DNA of 64,000 nucleotides from Desulfofarcimen acetoxidans DSM 771. GTDB taxonomy: Bacteria; Bacillota; Desulfotomaculia; Desulfotomaculales; Desulfofarciminaceae. Below are positions 38,500 to 48,941 of this stretch, piece after piece. Positions within the stretch are counted from its first letter, which is position 1. Every line of letters begins with the position of its first letter. Location of the stretch: positions 124,001 to 188,000 of the forward strand of contig NC_013216.1 of the NCBI RefSeq assembly GCF_000024205.1, written 5' to 3'. A program made the translations under genes and the position numbers. The notes under the pieces are model-generated. The model saw only the letters and a program-made list of their open reading frames with translations. It did no database searches and was not told the DNA's origin.

Positions 38500-39019
38500 G
38501 CGCCAGAGGGGGGTATAAGGGGGGACGAAAATCCTCCGCTTTTTCTTTTCTGCATTTGATGATTTTCACTTTACCGCAGAAATGACTTGCAATAGTTTTC
38601 AAACAGAGTTAACATCACACACCAAAGCAAATAACCTGTTTGAAACTGTGAGTCTTGCGGTAGATAGGCTGTCGCGCCCTTGCCCGTTCTAAGAACGAAG
38701 GCTATCATCTGAGGTTGCCGGTACTCGGGCTTTATGTGGATGGCAGGACAAAAGAAGGGATGATATGCAGAGAAGAGAAAATTACCTCTATGTTGGTAGG
38801 GACTTACATAAGGACACCCATACCGCAGTTCTGGTGAATTGCTGGAATGAAAAACTAGATGCAATTGTCATCGAAAACAAGCCCAGCGAGTTTAGCAAGC
38901 TGGCAAAGAAGGTTGATAAAGCAGCATTAAGACTGAATTTATCGCCGATTTATGGCCTGGAAAATGCCTACGGCTACGGAAGAAGCCTTGCGGTATTACG
39001 GGAGTATTTGAAGAAGTAG
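38500..39019 (+). mobile_element. IS110-type remnant: left end plus first 84 codons
   Basis: The frame 38765-39019 reads YLYVGRDLHKDTHTAVLVNC (DEDD first Asp) and LSPIYGLENAYGYGRSLAV (Glu), then stops at 39019, where Rhs sequence begins. The 260 bp upstream are structured and non-coding, with pieces such as TTTGAAACTGTGAGTCTTGC, the place where IS110 elements encode their bridge RNA. The transposase is not closely related to the intact IS110 at 27802-29127. Confidence 0.65.
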
Positions 39020-39275
39020 TCAATGTAGGAGGAACTAATATAACGTAACTTTAACTTAGACACACTGACATTAAGAGCAGAAGTTCAGCTTAACAACGTC
39101 ACAGGCGGCATCATCTCTGATGGCGAAACACCGTTCGGAGAAAATAGCAGTAGCGGCTTAAAAACTGGTCTTCTTTTCCATGACGATTACGGCAACTACG
39201 CATATGTATACGCTATATGTACCGGTTCCGGGAGAACCACGATTACCCTGCCGACCACAGTACCGTTTCTCCCTA

Positions 39276-40558
39276 GTAGAGCAATTCTTAATTATCATTG
39301 AACCACAAATCGGCATGGTATATAATTTCCTATAATACATAACAGGTGGGGAGACCAAACTATGCCATTCATAAGTCAAAGAGCAAAATTAGATTTGACA
39401 ACAGAAGAAATAAATAGATTAGAAAAAATTATACATTCAAGAACAGAAAGTGTGAGTCATATTGAACGGGCTAAAATGTTTCTCTTGTATCATCAAGGAG
39501 AAACAATAGCTTCAATTGGTAGAATATTAGAGACTAACCGTGCAAAAGTAGAACGACATATAGATAAAATTTTACAATTTGGCTTAGATATAGCACTCAA
39601 TGATCTTCCTCGTTCAGGCAGGCCGGATACAATAACCAAAGAAGATAAAGCGTGGCTTGTTTCTCTTGCTTGCCAAAAACCTAAGGAATTTGGATATAGC
39701 TATGAATTATGGACAACAGATTTATTAGCCAAACATGCACGAAATCATTGTGTAGAAAATGGCCATCCAACCCTGCAAAATCTAGCAAAAGGTACAGTAT
39801 CAAAAATACTTTCAGCAAACAATGTTAAGCCACATAAAATTAAATATTACTTGGAAAAAAGGGATCCAGAATTTGAACAAAAAATGGCTAACGTGTTATA
39901 TGTCTATAAAGAAGTTGAAATGGTATCAAAAAATGATGAACAATCAATGTATGCTTATATATCATATGATGAAAAACCCGGTATTCAAGCTATAGAAAAT
40001 ATTGCTCCGGATCTTCCTCCTTCTCCTGGAACGTATTCATGTCTTGCTCGTGATTATGAATATGTTCGCCATGGTACACTTAGTCTCATGGCCGGTATTG
40101 ATTTGGTAACAGGTCATATCTTAGCTCAAGTAGAAGACCGCCATCGTAGTATTGAGTTTGTAGAGTTTCTAAAAATGATAAGTGAGTACTACAAAGATAT
40201 AGAGAAAATAGTAATTATATTGGACAACCACTCCGCTCATATTTCAAAAGAAACAAGGGCTTATCTTAGTACTGTCCCAAATCGTTTTGAATTTGTTTTT
40301 ACACCAAAACATGGATCCTGGTTAAACTTAATTGAATCATTTTTTGGCAAAATGGCTAAATCAATGCTGAGGGCTATTAGGGTAAAAACTAAAGAAGAAT
40401 TAAAAGATAGAATTTACAAATATATAAAAGAAATTAATGATTGTCCTACTGTTTACCGCTGGAAGTACAAAATGGATGATATTGAAATAATTTAAATTAT
40501 TGGTAGAAATTATATTATTAAACTGGCTTATTGATATGTTAATTAGGAATCGTTCTAC
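39276..40558 (+). mobile_element. IS630 family element, copy 2, inserted in Rhs
   Basis: 1,283 bp. Left end GTAGAGCAATTCTTAATTAT; right end (reverse complement) GTAGAACGATTCCTAATTAA. Flanked by TA on both sides (39274-39275, 40559-40560). The uninterrupted site is present at about 57236 in Rhs2 as TTTCTCCCTAGCCCACC, which proves insertion with TA duplication. Confidence 0.95.
39362..40495 (+). CDS. IS630 family DDE transposase, copy 2
   Basis: 377 aa, intact and the same length as copy 1. Helix-turn-helix around HQGETIASIGRILETNRAKV. Catalytic residues are in YISYDEKPGIQA, IVIILDNHSAHIS and WLNLIESFFGKMA. It reads in the same direction as the Rhs gene it splits. The codons are more AT-rich than the surrounding Rhs core, as expected of a recent arrival. 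Confidence 0.93.
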   Translation: MPFISQRAKLDLTTEEINRLEKIIHSRTESVSHIERAKMFLLYHQGETIASIGRILETNRAKVERHIDKILQFGLDIALNDLPRSGRPDTITKEDKAWLVSLACQKPKEFGYSYELWTTDLLAKHARNHCVENGHPTLQNLAKGTVSKILSANNVKPHKIKYYLEKRDPEFEQKMANVLYVYKEVEMVSKNDEQSMYAYISYDEKPGIQAIENIAPDLPPSPGTYSCLARDYEYVRHGTLSLMAGIDLVTGHILAQVEDRHRSIEFVEFLKMISEYYKDIEKIVIILDNHSAHISKETRAYLSTVPNRFEFVFTPKHGSWLNLIESFFGKMAKSMLRAIRVKTKEELKDRIYKYIKEINDCPTVYRWKYKMDDIEII

Positions 40559-43144
40559 TAGCCCACCTTACCACGGCGTTTTATATCATGTGCAGGTCTT
40601 CATGGGATTGAACAATTCAAGCGGTACCGCCTGGTTTGACGGAGTGCAGCTCCTGTGCAAGGGCAGTTGCAGTCAAGATCATATCATAACTCAATTCAAC
40701 TCCGTGGAAAACAGCAGTTTTGAAGACACCTTGGACTACTGGACTCCCGGAGGTGCCGCTACTGTTAACAGCAGCCTTTCCTGAGGAGGTTCCTACTCAT
40801 TGAAAATGACTGCGGCGGGAACCACCTATCAGGACGTTCCCACCTACGCAGGGGAGCCGCTAACCTTATCCGGCATGATTAATACCAGCGGTGTCAGCGG
40901 CAGTGGTGCCTGCTATCGGATCGACTACTATGACGCCTCGAACAACCTGATCTCCGGGACTTCCGTACAAACCGCCTGTATCAGCGGAACTCAGGGCTGG
41001 ACAAGAATGGCAAGTATGGCCAACGCTCCTGCAAATGCCAATTACGCCCGGCTCCAATGCATACTAAACGGCAGCGGTACAGCCTATTTCGACGACGTGA
41101 AATTGACACCTATAAACAGCATGCAATATACTTACGATAAGACCAGCGACTATACCAATCCCGGCAGCTATACCGGAGGAAACTACATGACCCTCTCGGA
41201 AGATGCCCTGGGTATTCAAAATGCTTACGCATACGATGCAAACGTCGGCAACATGATAGGACATGCCGATCCTCTAAATCATATTACCTGGTTTAACTAT
41301 GACACCCTGAACCGTCTCATCAGAGTAACAGATCCTTTAAATCGCAAAGCCTATTACCAGTACGATCCCGTAAGCAACCTGATTTATACACGAGATCCCA
41401 GAAGCGCGTCATCATCGGACAACACCTACAGCACATTCTACGGGCCAAACAACCTGAACCGGCTTTCTGCCCTGACCGATTCACAGAACCGGAGCGCCAC
41501 CTATACCTATGACAGATCCGGCAACCTGACGGGAATTGCCCTGCCCAACGGCCAAAGCGAAAGCCTGGAATATGATAACGCCAACCGCCTGAGCAAAATT
41601 ACACTAAGTGATGGCAAATACTATAACTATTACTATGACGGAGCCGGAGAACTGATCAGCGTTACAGATCAAAACGGAGCCGGTTGCTCCTGGAACTACG
41701 ACGGAGCACACAGAGTAACCGGTACAACAGATCCCTTAGGCTATCAGCTTAACTACTCCCTGGATAAAAGCGGCAATCTTACACTCCAATCCGGCATCAA
41801 CTACAGTTGCCGCTACAACTATGACAATGGCAATAAAATGTACAAAGTATCCCTGCCCGGTGCAATAATCTACTATGGCCGAGATGACCAAGGGCGTGTT
41901 TTTAACGTTGAGTACAACCCGTCCTACATTGTTAATCACCAACCGCATTACGCCACCAGCCAAAGAATAATCAACTATCTGGTCAACGGTTGGTGCAGCA
42001 GTATTCAGGATCAGTACTTTCCCTATCGATCCGGTTACTCCTACGGTTACTATGCTGACGGTACTATCTCCGGCTACAGCTCGTGGAACGGCACACACAG
42101 TTTCAGCTATGATGTTGACGGTAGGCTTGCCTCCTGGACACACGGAGGAATTCAACAGAATTACACATATGATGCCGCCGGCAACCTCACGACCAAAGGA
42201 AACAGGACATTTGCCTACAACAACATCAACGAGATCACGAGTCCGGGCTTCACCTACGATCAAAACGGCAACATGACCGGCGACGGCAGCTTCAATTATA
42301 CCTACAACGCCTTGAATCAGCTCGTCCGGGTCAATAAGGTATCCGACGGAAGCCTTGTGGCCACCTATACCTACAACCACGACGGTACCAGGAGAAATAA
42401 AGTCACCGCTCAAGGAACAACCAACTACAACTGGGATGCCTCCGGGAACTTAATCAGGGAAATCGGCCCCAATGGTACCTATTGTTACTACTATCCCTTG
42501 GGTAAACTAATCGCCTTCAAGAATAACCAGCAGTTGTATATAGTGCACGATAACCTGCGGGGTGATGTCATCAGCTTATCAATGACGGATGACTACGGAA
42601 ACACAGATCAGGAAAACATGTATGACTACGACCCATGGGGCACTCCTATCTGCGAGGATGAATCGGTAAAGTCACCCTTCCGCTACGCCGGTTATTACTA
42701 TGATACTGAGACGGGATTGTATTATTTAAAGAGCAGGTATTACAGCCCGGCGTTGGGGAGGTTTTTGACGAGGGACGATCATAGTTATATAAAGGATAAA
42801 GACCCACAAACGATGAACCTTTATAGTTATGCTGGTAACAATCCTGTAAGTAACGTAGATCCGACAGGGGAGATTCCTGTTTACGCAACCTGGAAAGCAT
42901 TTGAAGACAAACTTGGGGAATTACTTAATACTAGCAAAAATTGGTCAAAAGGATATGGAAACAGAATTGTTGATTACATCACAAAGACAGGAGAAGCTTG
43001 GGAAGCCAAATCGGGTGAGTATATATCGAATAGCCCACAGTTAAGAGATTTTATGAGACAATTTGGAGATAAGTTTAGATTATATAGAAACGATTAATAA
43101 AGTAATGGTAATTTTTACTCCTATCCTGTAAAATAGAATCAAGT

Positions 43145-44216
43145 GTGGGGAGGGGTATTATTACCATGAGGAAATTGCATTTAAACAATCCACAAAATTT
43201 AACCATTGAGGATTTGAATAAGATAAAAAGAGAAACACCATATAAACTAAGATGCAGAGTTCAAGCTGTTATTCTTGTCATGAAAGGGAGACAAGCAAAG
43301 CAGATTGCCGAATATCTTGATATAAGTGAACAAACCATAAGAAAATACGTTGCTTACTTTAATGAAGGTGGAGTTGAAAAACTGCTTCATGTATCAAAAA
43401 AACCGGGAAGACCGCCAAGGCTAACCAATGAACAAAAAGAAGAGGTCAAAGAGGTACTGAAACAATCACCATCAGAGGTTGGTTTTAGTACCCATACTAC
43501 TTGGAATTGTAAAACCCTCGCTGCTTACATTCATGATACATACGGCGTTAAATATACATCAGATGGTGTTTGGCGCATGCTTCTTAAGATGGATTTTCGT
43601 TATAATCGTCCCACTTATGTATTAGCCAAAGCTGATCCGGAAAAACAAAAAGCTTTTCAAGATGAGCTGGAAGAGTTAAAAAAATCTCACTGAATGTGAA
43701 ATACTCCTATATGTGGATGCATCTCACATTAGGGATTATCAAGGTTTACAACGAGCATGGTTCCCAAAAGGTGAGCAAAAAAAGATTAAGACCTATGGAC
43801 ACCATGCAAAAGTTACATTATACGGTGCTTTAAACTACTATACGGGTAAAGTTTTTTGTGTAAATTATGACAAAATCGATGCAGAAAAATTCAAAGATTT
43901 TCTTAAAAAATTGGTATCACATTTTTTAAAAGATGACATTTCTAAAATTTACATTGTTCTTGATAATGCAAGAGTTCATCATGCAAAATTACTTAAAGAC
44001 TTTTTAGACGAGCATAAGGATCATCTGTTTTTGAAGTTTCTTCCACCCTACTCACCCAATCTGAATTGCATAGAAGAGTTATGGAAATGGTTAAAAAATA
44101 CAGCTATTTATAATCGCTTTCATAAAAATGCTTCAGAAATTCAAAAATCTGTTGACTCGTTTTTAGAGGAAATCAAATGCTGTTCGGAAGATGTGAAAAA
44201 GAGACTTTGCGTTTAA
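43145..44216 (+). CDS. IS630-type transposase in two overlapping phases (likely -1 frameshift)
   Basis: First part 43145-43693 (182 codons): an N-terminal helix-turn-helix (GRQAKQIAEYLDISEQTIRK) and Arg/Pro linker (KKPGRPPRLTNEQ). Second part in the -1 frame, ending 44216: catalytic core ILLYVDASHIRDYQG (Asp), IYIVLDNARVHHA (Asp) and LNCIEELWKWLKN (Glu). The phases meet at A AAA AAA (43678-43684), a classic slippery heptamer, so a full protein of about 355 aa is made by frameshifting. It is a different IS630 branch from the two 377-aa copies. The element's terminal repeats were not resolved. Confidence 0.85.
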
Positions 44217-44283
44217 TTTATAACGATATTTATTATTTCGGTTCTATATAGTTATTAATGAAACAACAGAGTGTTCAAAACCC

Positions 44284-44442
44284 CTTCTTAAAAATCTTAA
44301 AAATACCGGTGGGAAATTGTATAGAATGGTTAATGGCAAGCTTATTCCGATTAATATTGATGAAGCTTTGAAAGCACCACCTTCGATTTTTGTATTCCCA
44401 CCCGGTTGGAATAACTGGTTTCAAGAAGACTATGGAACCTAA
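44284..44442 (+). pseudogene. Rhs tip remnant, copy G
   Basis: Encodes LKNTGGKLYRMVNGKLIPIN and FVFPPGWNNWFQEDYGT, then TAA. Close copy of the remnant at 30656-30811. No start or Rhs core is attached. Confidence 0.6.
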
Positions 44443-44491
44443 CTCGAAATATGTTTTAATGGGTTCGATTAAAACAGATAGGGGGACCATT

Positions 44492-45361
44492 ATGAAAGGT
44501 AAAAAATCTGACGACGTTTATTTAACAATTTACGGGTATAAAACTTTTGGAGAAGAACATTTTGCAGAGGAGTTTTTTCAGATGCTCCAGGATGCTAATC
44601 CAGCTTATCTTCCTCATAAAATTGGAATGTATGAACCTATTAAAACCCCATTTTCCATGGAAGTAGCCAAAAAAATGTGGGTAGATTCAGAAAAGGCGGG
44701 AAAATTTTACGGAGGCATTATGTTGAAAGGTCGAAAAACCTATGGAGATATAAGTTGGAAAAATGATAATTCTAATATCATTGGACTTGACATGTCCAGG
44801 GAACTCGTTATAAAAAATAACGGAACTAAAAAATTCATAGAGTTAGCCAAAAAGCTCTTTCTCTGGTCAAATGGAGTTTATGGTTACGCCTGCCATATTT
44901 CAAACTTAATCTATACACCAGGACTTAGCCATAAAACATGTTTGGGTCATATAACCTGGATGACGCTATATGGGCCTCCCTATGTTGAGATGTTTGGGAA
45001 AGAGGTGATCCAAACCGCTCCCTGTAAGGTGGAGGAATTCGCTAGAGATCGATTCATACTTTTAACTTCAGATGAGCCCATGGAAATAAATTCGGAAATG
45101 TTGGAAATACAAGAAAGGGTCAAAAAGCATCTGGGGGAAGATGCCTTTTGCCGCAAAGAACCTTTCCGCACAGAACCATTGACGATGGAAGATCTTATTG
45201 CCGGAAGGGACAGTCCTAGCACCGAAGGATACCGCTCCCCTGATTTATCGTCGTATATCACAGATTCGGGGAAGAAAGGCGAAGACGAGGGGTTGGTCGT
45301 GAAAATTAACGATGATGGAACAATGATGACATATAAGGTAAAACCGGAGCAGAAAAAATAA
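44492..45361 (+). CDS. DUF3396 / type VI immunity family protein, copy G
   Basis: 289 aa from ATG 44492, 6 nt after AGGGGGACC; a longer frame from 44390 runs through the preceding tip remnant and is not the real start. The protein matches copy B at 30873-31742 almost residue for residue (for example YLPHKIGMYEPIKTPFSM here). Both copies are open, suggesting selection to keep immunity after the toxin was lost, or recent duplication. Flanks on both sides are duplicated as well. Confidence 0.7.
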   Translation: MKGKKSDDVYLTIYGYKTFGEEHFAEEFFQMLQDANPAYLPHKIGMYEPIKTPFSMEVAKKMWVDSEKAGKFYGGIMLKGRKTYGDISWKNDNSNIIGLDMSRELVIKNNGTKKFIELAKKLFLWSNGVYGYACHISNLIYTPGLSHKTCLGHITWMTLYGPPYVEMFGKEVIQTAPCKVEEFARDRFILLTSDEPMEINSEMLEIQERVKKHLGEDAFCRKEPFRTEPLTMEDLIAGRDSPSTEGYRSPDLSSYITDSGKKGEDEGLVVKINDDGTMMTYKVKPEQKK

Positions 45362-45399
45362 AAAATTGGAATTGTTACAAGTAACAAAAAGACTACTTT

Positions 45400-45690
45400 G
45401 GAAAGTTCCGAGCCGCCTACCAGTGGTATCAGTGGAAATGGGGCTTACTACCATGTCGACTATTACGATGCTTCTAACAACCGTTGCTGGTTGGGTATAA
45501 CTTCGCGGTGTTACTTTGCAAGCCGGTGTGGGAGGTTATGGCTATTTTAATGGCGTAAATAAGGGCAATGTGGCAGCAAGTTACCTGCTAACCTCAATTA
45601 GGAAGCCCGTAGCCTATATTGGTTCCTGGATATAGTATTGTCAACTTAATCAATTAATTTATAATCTGCGTATTTCTAATCGTTTACGCA
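45400..45690 (+). pseudogene. decayed Rhs fragment after immunity copy G
   Basis: Same scrambled Rhs sequence as 31785-32085, including a piece coding HVDYYDASNNRCWLGITS. It is joined at about 45691 to a better-preserved Rhs core fragment. Confidence 0.6.
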
Positions 45691-46726
45691 CCACAACACC
45701 TACAGCACCTACTACGGGCCGAACAACCTGAACCAGCTTTTTGTCCTGACCGACCCGTTGAGTCAGAGCGCGGCCTATACCTATGACAGGTCCGGCAACC
45801 TGATGGGAGTTGCCCTGCCCAACGGCCAGAGTGAGAGCCTGACCTACAACAATGCCAACCGTCTAACCAGGGTGACCTTGAGTAACGGCACATGCTATAA
45901 TTATTCATACGATGGTGCGGGCGATCTAACCGGCGTCACCGAGCAGAACGGCGACGGCTACTCCTGGAACTACGACAGCGCACACAGAGTGACAGGCACG
46001 ACTGATCCTTTCGGCTACCAACTTACGTACATCTGGGACAAGAGCGGCAACTTTAGAAGTAAGAACGGTTGCACTTACTATTACGATGGCAGCAACAATA
46101 TGTACGAAGCAAAACTGCCCAATGCCTTTATCTACTATGGCCGAGACGACGAAGGGCGTGTCTTCAACATCGAGTACAACCCGGTCTACACTCTGAATGG
46201 CCAGGTGCATTACGCCACCAGCCAAAGAATAATGAACTATCTGCCCAACGGCTGGTGCAACAGCATCCTGGATCAGTACTTCCCCTATGCATCCGGCTAT
46301 TCATATGGCTACAATGCAGACGGCACCATCTCCGGTTACAACTCATGGAATGGCACGCACAGTTTCAGCTATGACGCCGACGGCAGGCTTACCTCATGGA
46401 CATACAACGGTGTTCAACAGAATTACACATATGATGCCGCCGGCAACCTCCTGACCAAAGGGGACATGGAATTCACCTATAACAGAAGCAACGAAATTAC
46501 GAATCCCGGTTTCACCTACGATCGGAACGGCAACATGACCGGCGACGGAAGCTTCAATTACACCTATAACGCCCTGAACCAGCTCGTCCAGGTCAACAAG
46601 GTATCCAACGGCAGCCTGGTGGCCACCTATACCTACAACCACGACGGTAGCAGGAGGAGCAAGACCACCTCTCAGGGAACAACCAACTACAACTGGGATG
46701 TCTTCGGTAACTGTGACTTTGTCTGA
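45691..46726 (+). pseudogene. Rhs core fragment H, tip deleted
   Basis: Open from about 45758 for 322 codons of YD-repeat shell (SAAYTYDRSGNLMGVALPNG onward). It is more diverged from Rhs1/Rhs2 than the other fragments and more GC-rich. It breaks off at NYNWDVFGNCDFV, where intact genes continue NYNWDASGNLIREIG; the core end, linker and toxin are missing. An immunity-like gene follows 12 bp later. Confidence 0.75.
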
Positions 46727-46738
46727 GGGGGATTTGCT

Positions 46739-47242
46739 GTGAAGGAATATTTTCCATTCATATTCATAATTCATAGTATAAAATATTATTGTATTTGGTA
46801 TTCCAATGAAAGAGACGGTTTCATAACGGAATCAAATAAGATAAGATATTTTGATAATATGGAGAATCTTTTTACTTATGCAACCAGCAATAATATAAAG
46901 ATTGAAGAAAGAAAAACCATTTTATCAATTGATAAAGCCTTAACATGGTTACAACAGAATAAAAAAGAGATAGATTGCACATATTTCCTTGATTATTGGA
47001 ATATTATTTCTGATTTAGCGAATTCGTTAGACACTAAATTCTATGGGAATCAAGACAATAACATAATTAATTTAATTTATGACAAGTTATTTTATGGAAA
47101 TAATTTAACAGCTTTAAAACATGATGGGGAAACGTTTACACCTGATTGGACAGCAGAAGAAGTTAATGAATTAATTGAAGTTATTAAGGATGGCATACGC
47201 GTAGTAGGTTTCCAATTCGAGGCAATGTCTGTTAATTTGTGA
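46739..47242 (+). CDS. orphan immunity protein candidate H
   Basis: 167 aa from GTG 46739 behind GAGGGGG. AT-rich, with no signal peptide apart from a hydrophobic patch near the start (FIFIIHSIKYYCIWY). Contains KALTWLQQNKKEIDCTYFLD and ends GIRVVGFQFEAMSVNL. No family recognised. Its place straight after an Rhs core fragment and its tip-like base composition suggest an immunity gene whose toxin was deleted. Confidence 0.5.
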   Translation: MKEYFPFIFIIHSIKYYCIWYSNERDGFITESNKIRYFDNMENLFTYATSNNIKIEERKTILSIDKALTWLQQNKKEIDCTYFLDYWNIISDLANSLDTKFYGNQDNNIINLIYDKLFYGNNLTALKHDGETFTPDWTAEEVNELIEVIKDGIRVVGFQFEAMSVNL

Positions 47243-47439
47243 ATATCTCTTGAAAGGGTCAGTGATGCAACTTGCTACTGCTAGCTTTTCGTAAAATTAG
47301 ACGGTAGGGAAAAGCGGAAAACTAATCCAGCCTCAGGGCAGTCACCACAGCCGCTAAGCCCTACTATCTGGACGGAATCAAATGAGGCTATATTGTGGTA
47401 ATGGGCTTCTGTTTAAAATTTTTTGAAAAATTTTTGATT

Positions 47440-47483
47440 AAAAAGTAAAAACCAGAGTGAAATCACCCTGGCTTTTACTTTTT
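47440..47483. terminator. terminator after candidate immunity gene H
   Basis: AAAAAGTAAAA then CCAG and GTGA pair with TCAC, CTGG and TTTTACTTTTT around a 2-nt loop, with small bulges. Possible in both directions. Confidence 0.75.
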
Positions 47484-47517
47484 AGGCTCTGCAATAAAAC
47501 CTAGATTCCTGCATATA

Positions 47518-47671
47518 CATAACGAGGAATCGCTTAACCGGTTCATTTACAAGGCTTTTGGCAAATATTAAGTTCTTGAAGGACTCGTTATGTGTGCAAA
47601 TACCTAACGAGGTGACTATGCAGTTAAATTAAGAGTTTAAGGCTATATCGTTATGTGTTACCGGGAATCCA
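47518..47671. repeat. short direct/inverted repeats, possible IS21 left end
   Basis: CATAACGAG (47518-47526) and its complement CTCGTTATG (47584-47592) plus further copies of TAACGAGG and TCGTTATGTG up to about 47656. IS21 elements carry such multiple terminal repeats, and an IstA fragment follows. Confidence 0.4.
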
Positions 47672-47866
47672 GGTTTTAGGGCGTTGCAGGACCATCCGGT
47701 TTCTGAAGATTCCCTGAACTCCTTGAACAATCAGGAACTGCACCAACAGCTATTCCCAGAGGAATCACAGGTGCCTGTTCTTGTCACTCCTGCATACGAT
47801 TATGTCCACAAGGAACTTTTGAAAAGCGATGTGACACTAAAGCTCTTATGGGAAGAATACGGTTGA
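47672..47866 (+). pseudogene. IS21 family IstA fragment
   Basis: About 63 codons: DSLNSLNNQELHQQLFPEES and PAYDYVHKELLKSDVTLKLL then WEEYG and stop. This matches the stretch of IstA transposases between the helix-turn-helix and catalytic domains. The rest of istA and istB are absent. Confidence 0.6.
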
Positions 47867-48016
47867 TACCTGCCGCCGTTCGGAGAACAACAATACCCTT
47901 GATTATTGGTGTTAAACCAGGAAATACCCACAACAAAATATCATAATAATTTTATTCATTGAAACAATGTGTTAATTAGTGTAAAATAAAACCATAATAC
48001 CGAGAGTTGTGATAAT

Positions 48017-48919
48017 ATGTCTCAAGATTACGATCTTATATTAAAGGCACTGGCTGAAAGGTACCCATCTCATTTTGTAGAAATGGTACGAGGTATAACT
48101 GTAGAAGACGTTCAGCGAGTAGAAAAGGAAGCTATAGCGGTAAAGCGAGAGTCTGATATGCTTTTTCGAGTTAGTGAAGATGGCTACGAATATCTTATGG
48201 CTATTGAAATGCAGATTAGGCCGGACCGGGAAATGCCTCGACGACTTTTAGAATACACTGCTATGCAGCATCGGGAGTTTAAGAAACCAGTTTACCCTGT
48301 AATAGTAAACCTTACAGGGCATAAAAAGAAGGATGAAAGTTACTGCTTTGATTGTTTGGATTTTACGGTGGTTACCTTTAATTATAGACAGATTAACTTA
48401 TCAGACTTACCCGGACAGGATTTCTTGCGAAGCGGACCAGTAGGATTGATTCCCTTGGTAGTTTTAATGCGACATGATGAGGCACCGGAGGAAGTATTTG
48501 CAAAATGTGTTCAAAGAGTTGATGAGGTTCAGGATGAAGGTCTACGGGCAGATTTATATCTTGGACTGGCGGTATTGTCAACGATTAAGTTTACCAGGGA
48601 AATAATTCTAAAATATATTGAGGTGAATAAAATGGAAAACTCCCCGTTATTTGATGGTATTCGTGAAAAATGGATTGATCAGGGTGAGCAAATAGGGTTT
48701 CAAAAGGGAATACAAAAGGGAATACAACAGGCAATGCAGCAGTCTATACTTGAAGCTTTAGAAGAGAACATTGGAATGTGTTCTTCTAAAATAGGCAATA
48801 AATTGTCTTCTATTCGGGATATAAGCGTCCTGAAAACGCTTCACCGAAGGGCTGTAAAAGCTAAAACATTAGAGGAATTTTTAGAAACTTTAAATAGTGT
48901 TACAAAGGTTAATAATTAA
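48017..48919 (+). CDS. Rpn family nuclease / putative transposase (PD-(D/E)XK)
   Basis: 300 aa, intact. The nuclease core has ESDMLFRVSEDGYEYLMAIE then MQIRPDREMPRRLLEYTAMQ, giving the D...ExQ pattern of Rpn (recombination-promoting nuclease, YhgA-like) proteins. The C-terminal part carries the characteristic GIQKGIQKGIQQAMQQ repeat and a short helical tail. Such genes are spread horizontally; a role in recombination is shown for E. coli Rpn proteins. It stands alone and ends at a terminator. Confidence 0.82.
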   Translation: MSQDYDLILKALAERYPSHFVEMVRGITVEDVQRVEKEAIAVKRESDMLFRVSEDGYEYLMAIEMQIRPDREMPRRLLEYTAMQHREFKKPVYPVIVNLTGHKKKDESYCFDCLDFTVVTFNYRQINLSDLPGQDFLRSGPVGLIPLVVLMRHDEAPEEVFAKCVQRVDEVQDEGLRADLYLGLAVLSTIKFTREIILKYIEVNKMENSPLFDGIREKWIDQGEQIGFQKGIQKGIQQAMQQSILEALEENIGMCSSKIGNKLSSIRDISVLKTLHRRAVKAKTLEEFLETLNSVTKVNN

Positions 48920-48941
48920 CTGAAAAAATATTAACTAACCA

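Larger units (their letters stand above)
39040..43097 (+). pseudogene. Rhs pseudogene F, interrupted by IS630 and a nonsense mutation
   Basis: 39040-39275 and 40559-43097 together match the Rhs2 core from about 57008. An IS630 copy sits between them. The sequence is also stopped by TGA at about 40778-40785, where Rhs2 has TGG (SLSWGGS in Rhs2). From 40800 the YD shell runs open for 765 codons to RYYSPALGRFLTRD, then a third linker type (DDHSYIKDKDPQTMNLYSYA) and a short tip (TWKAFEDKLGELLNTS to FRLYRND) that I do not recognise. No immunity gene follows; an IS630-type element starts 50 bp later. 5' and probably 3' parts are lost. Confidence 0.85.

Noticed and set aside
41736-42413. Long minus-strand open frame opposite an Rhs core (also at 25168-25728, 46394-46774 and 58719-59093)
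   Set aside because: These recur wherever the YD-repeat core occurs. They are Val/Gly/Ile-rich antisense shadows of the Tyr/Asp/Gly repeats, with no start signals or family features.
44390-44491. Longer N-terminus for immunity copy G
   Set aside because: It would read through the preceding tip remnant out of phase. ATG 44492 has a good ribosome binding site and matches the start of copy B.
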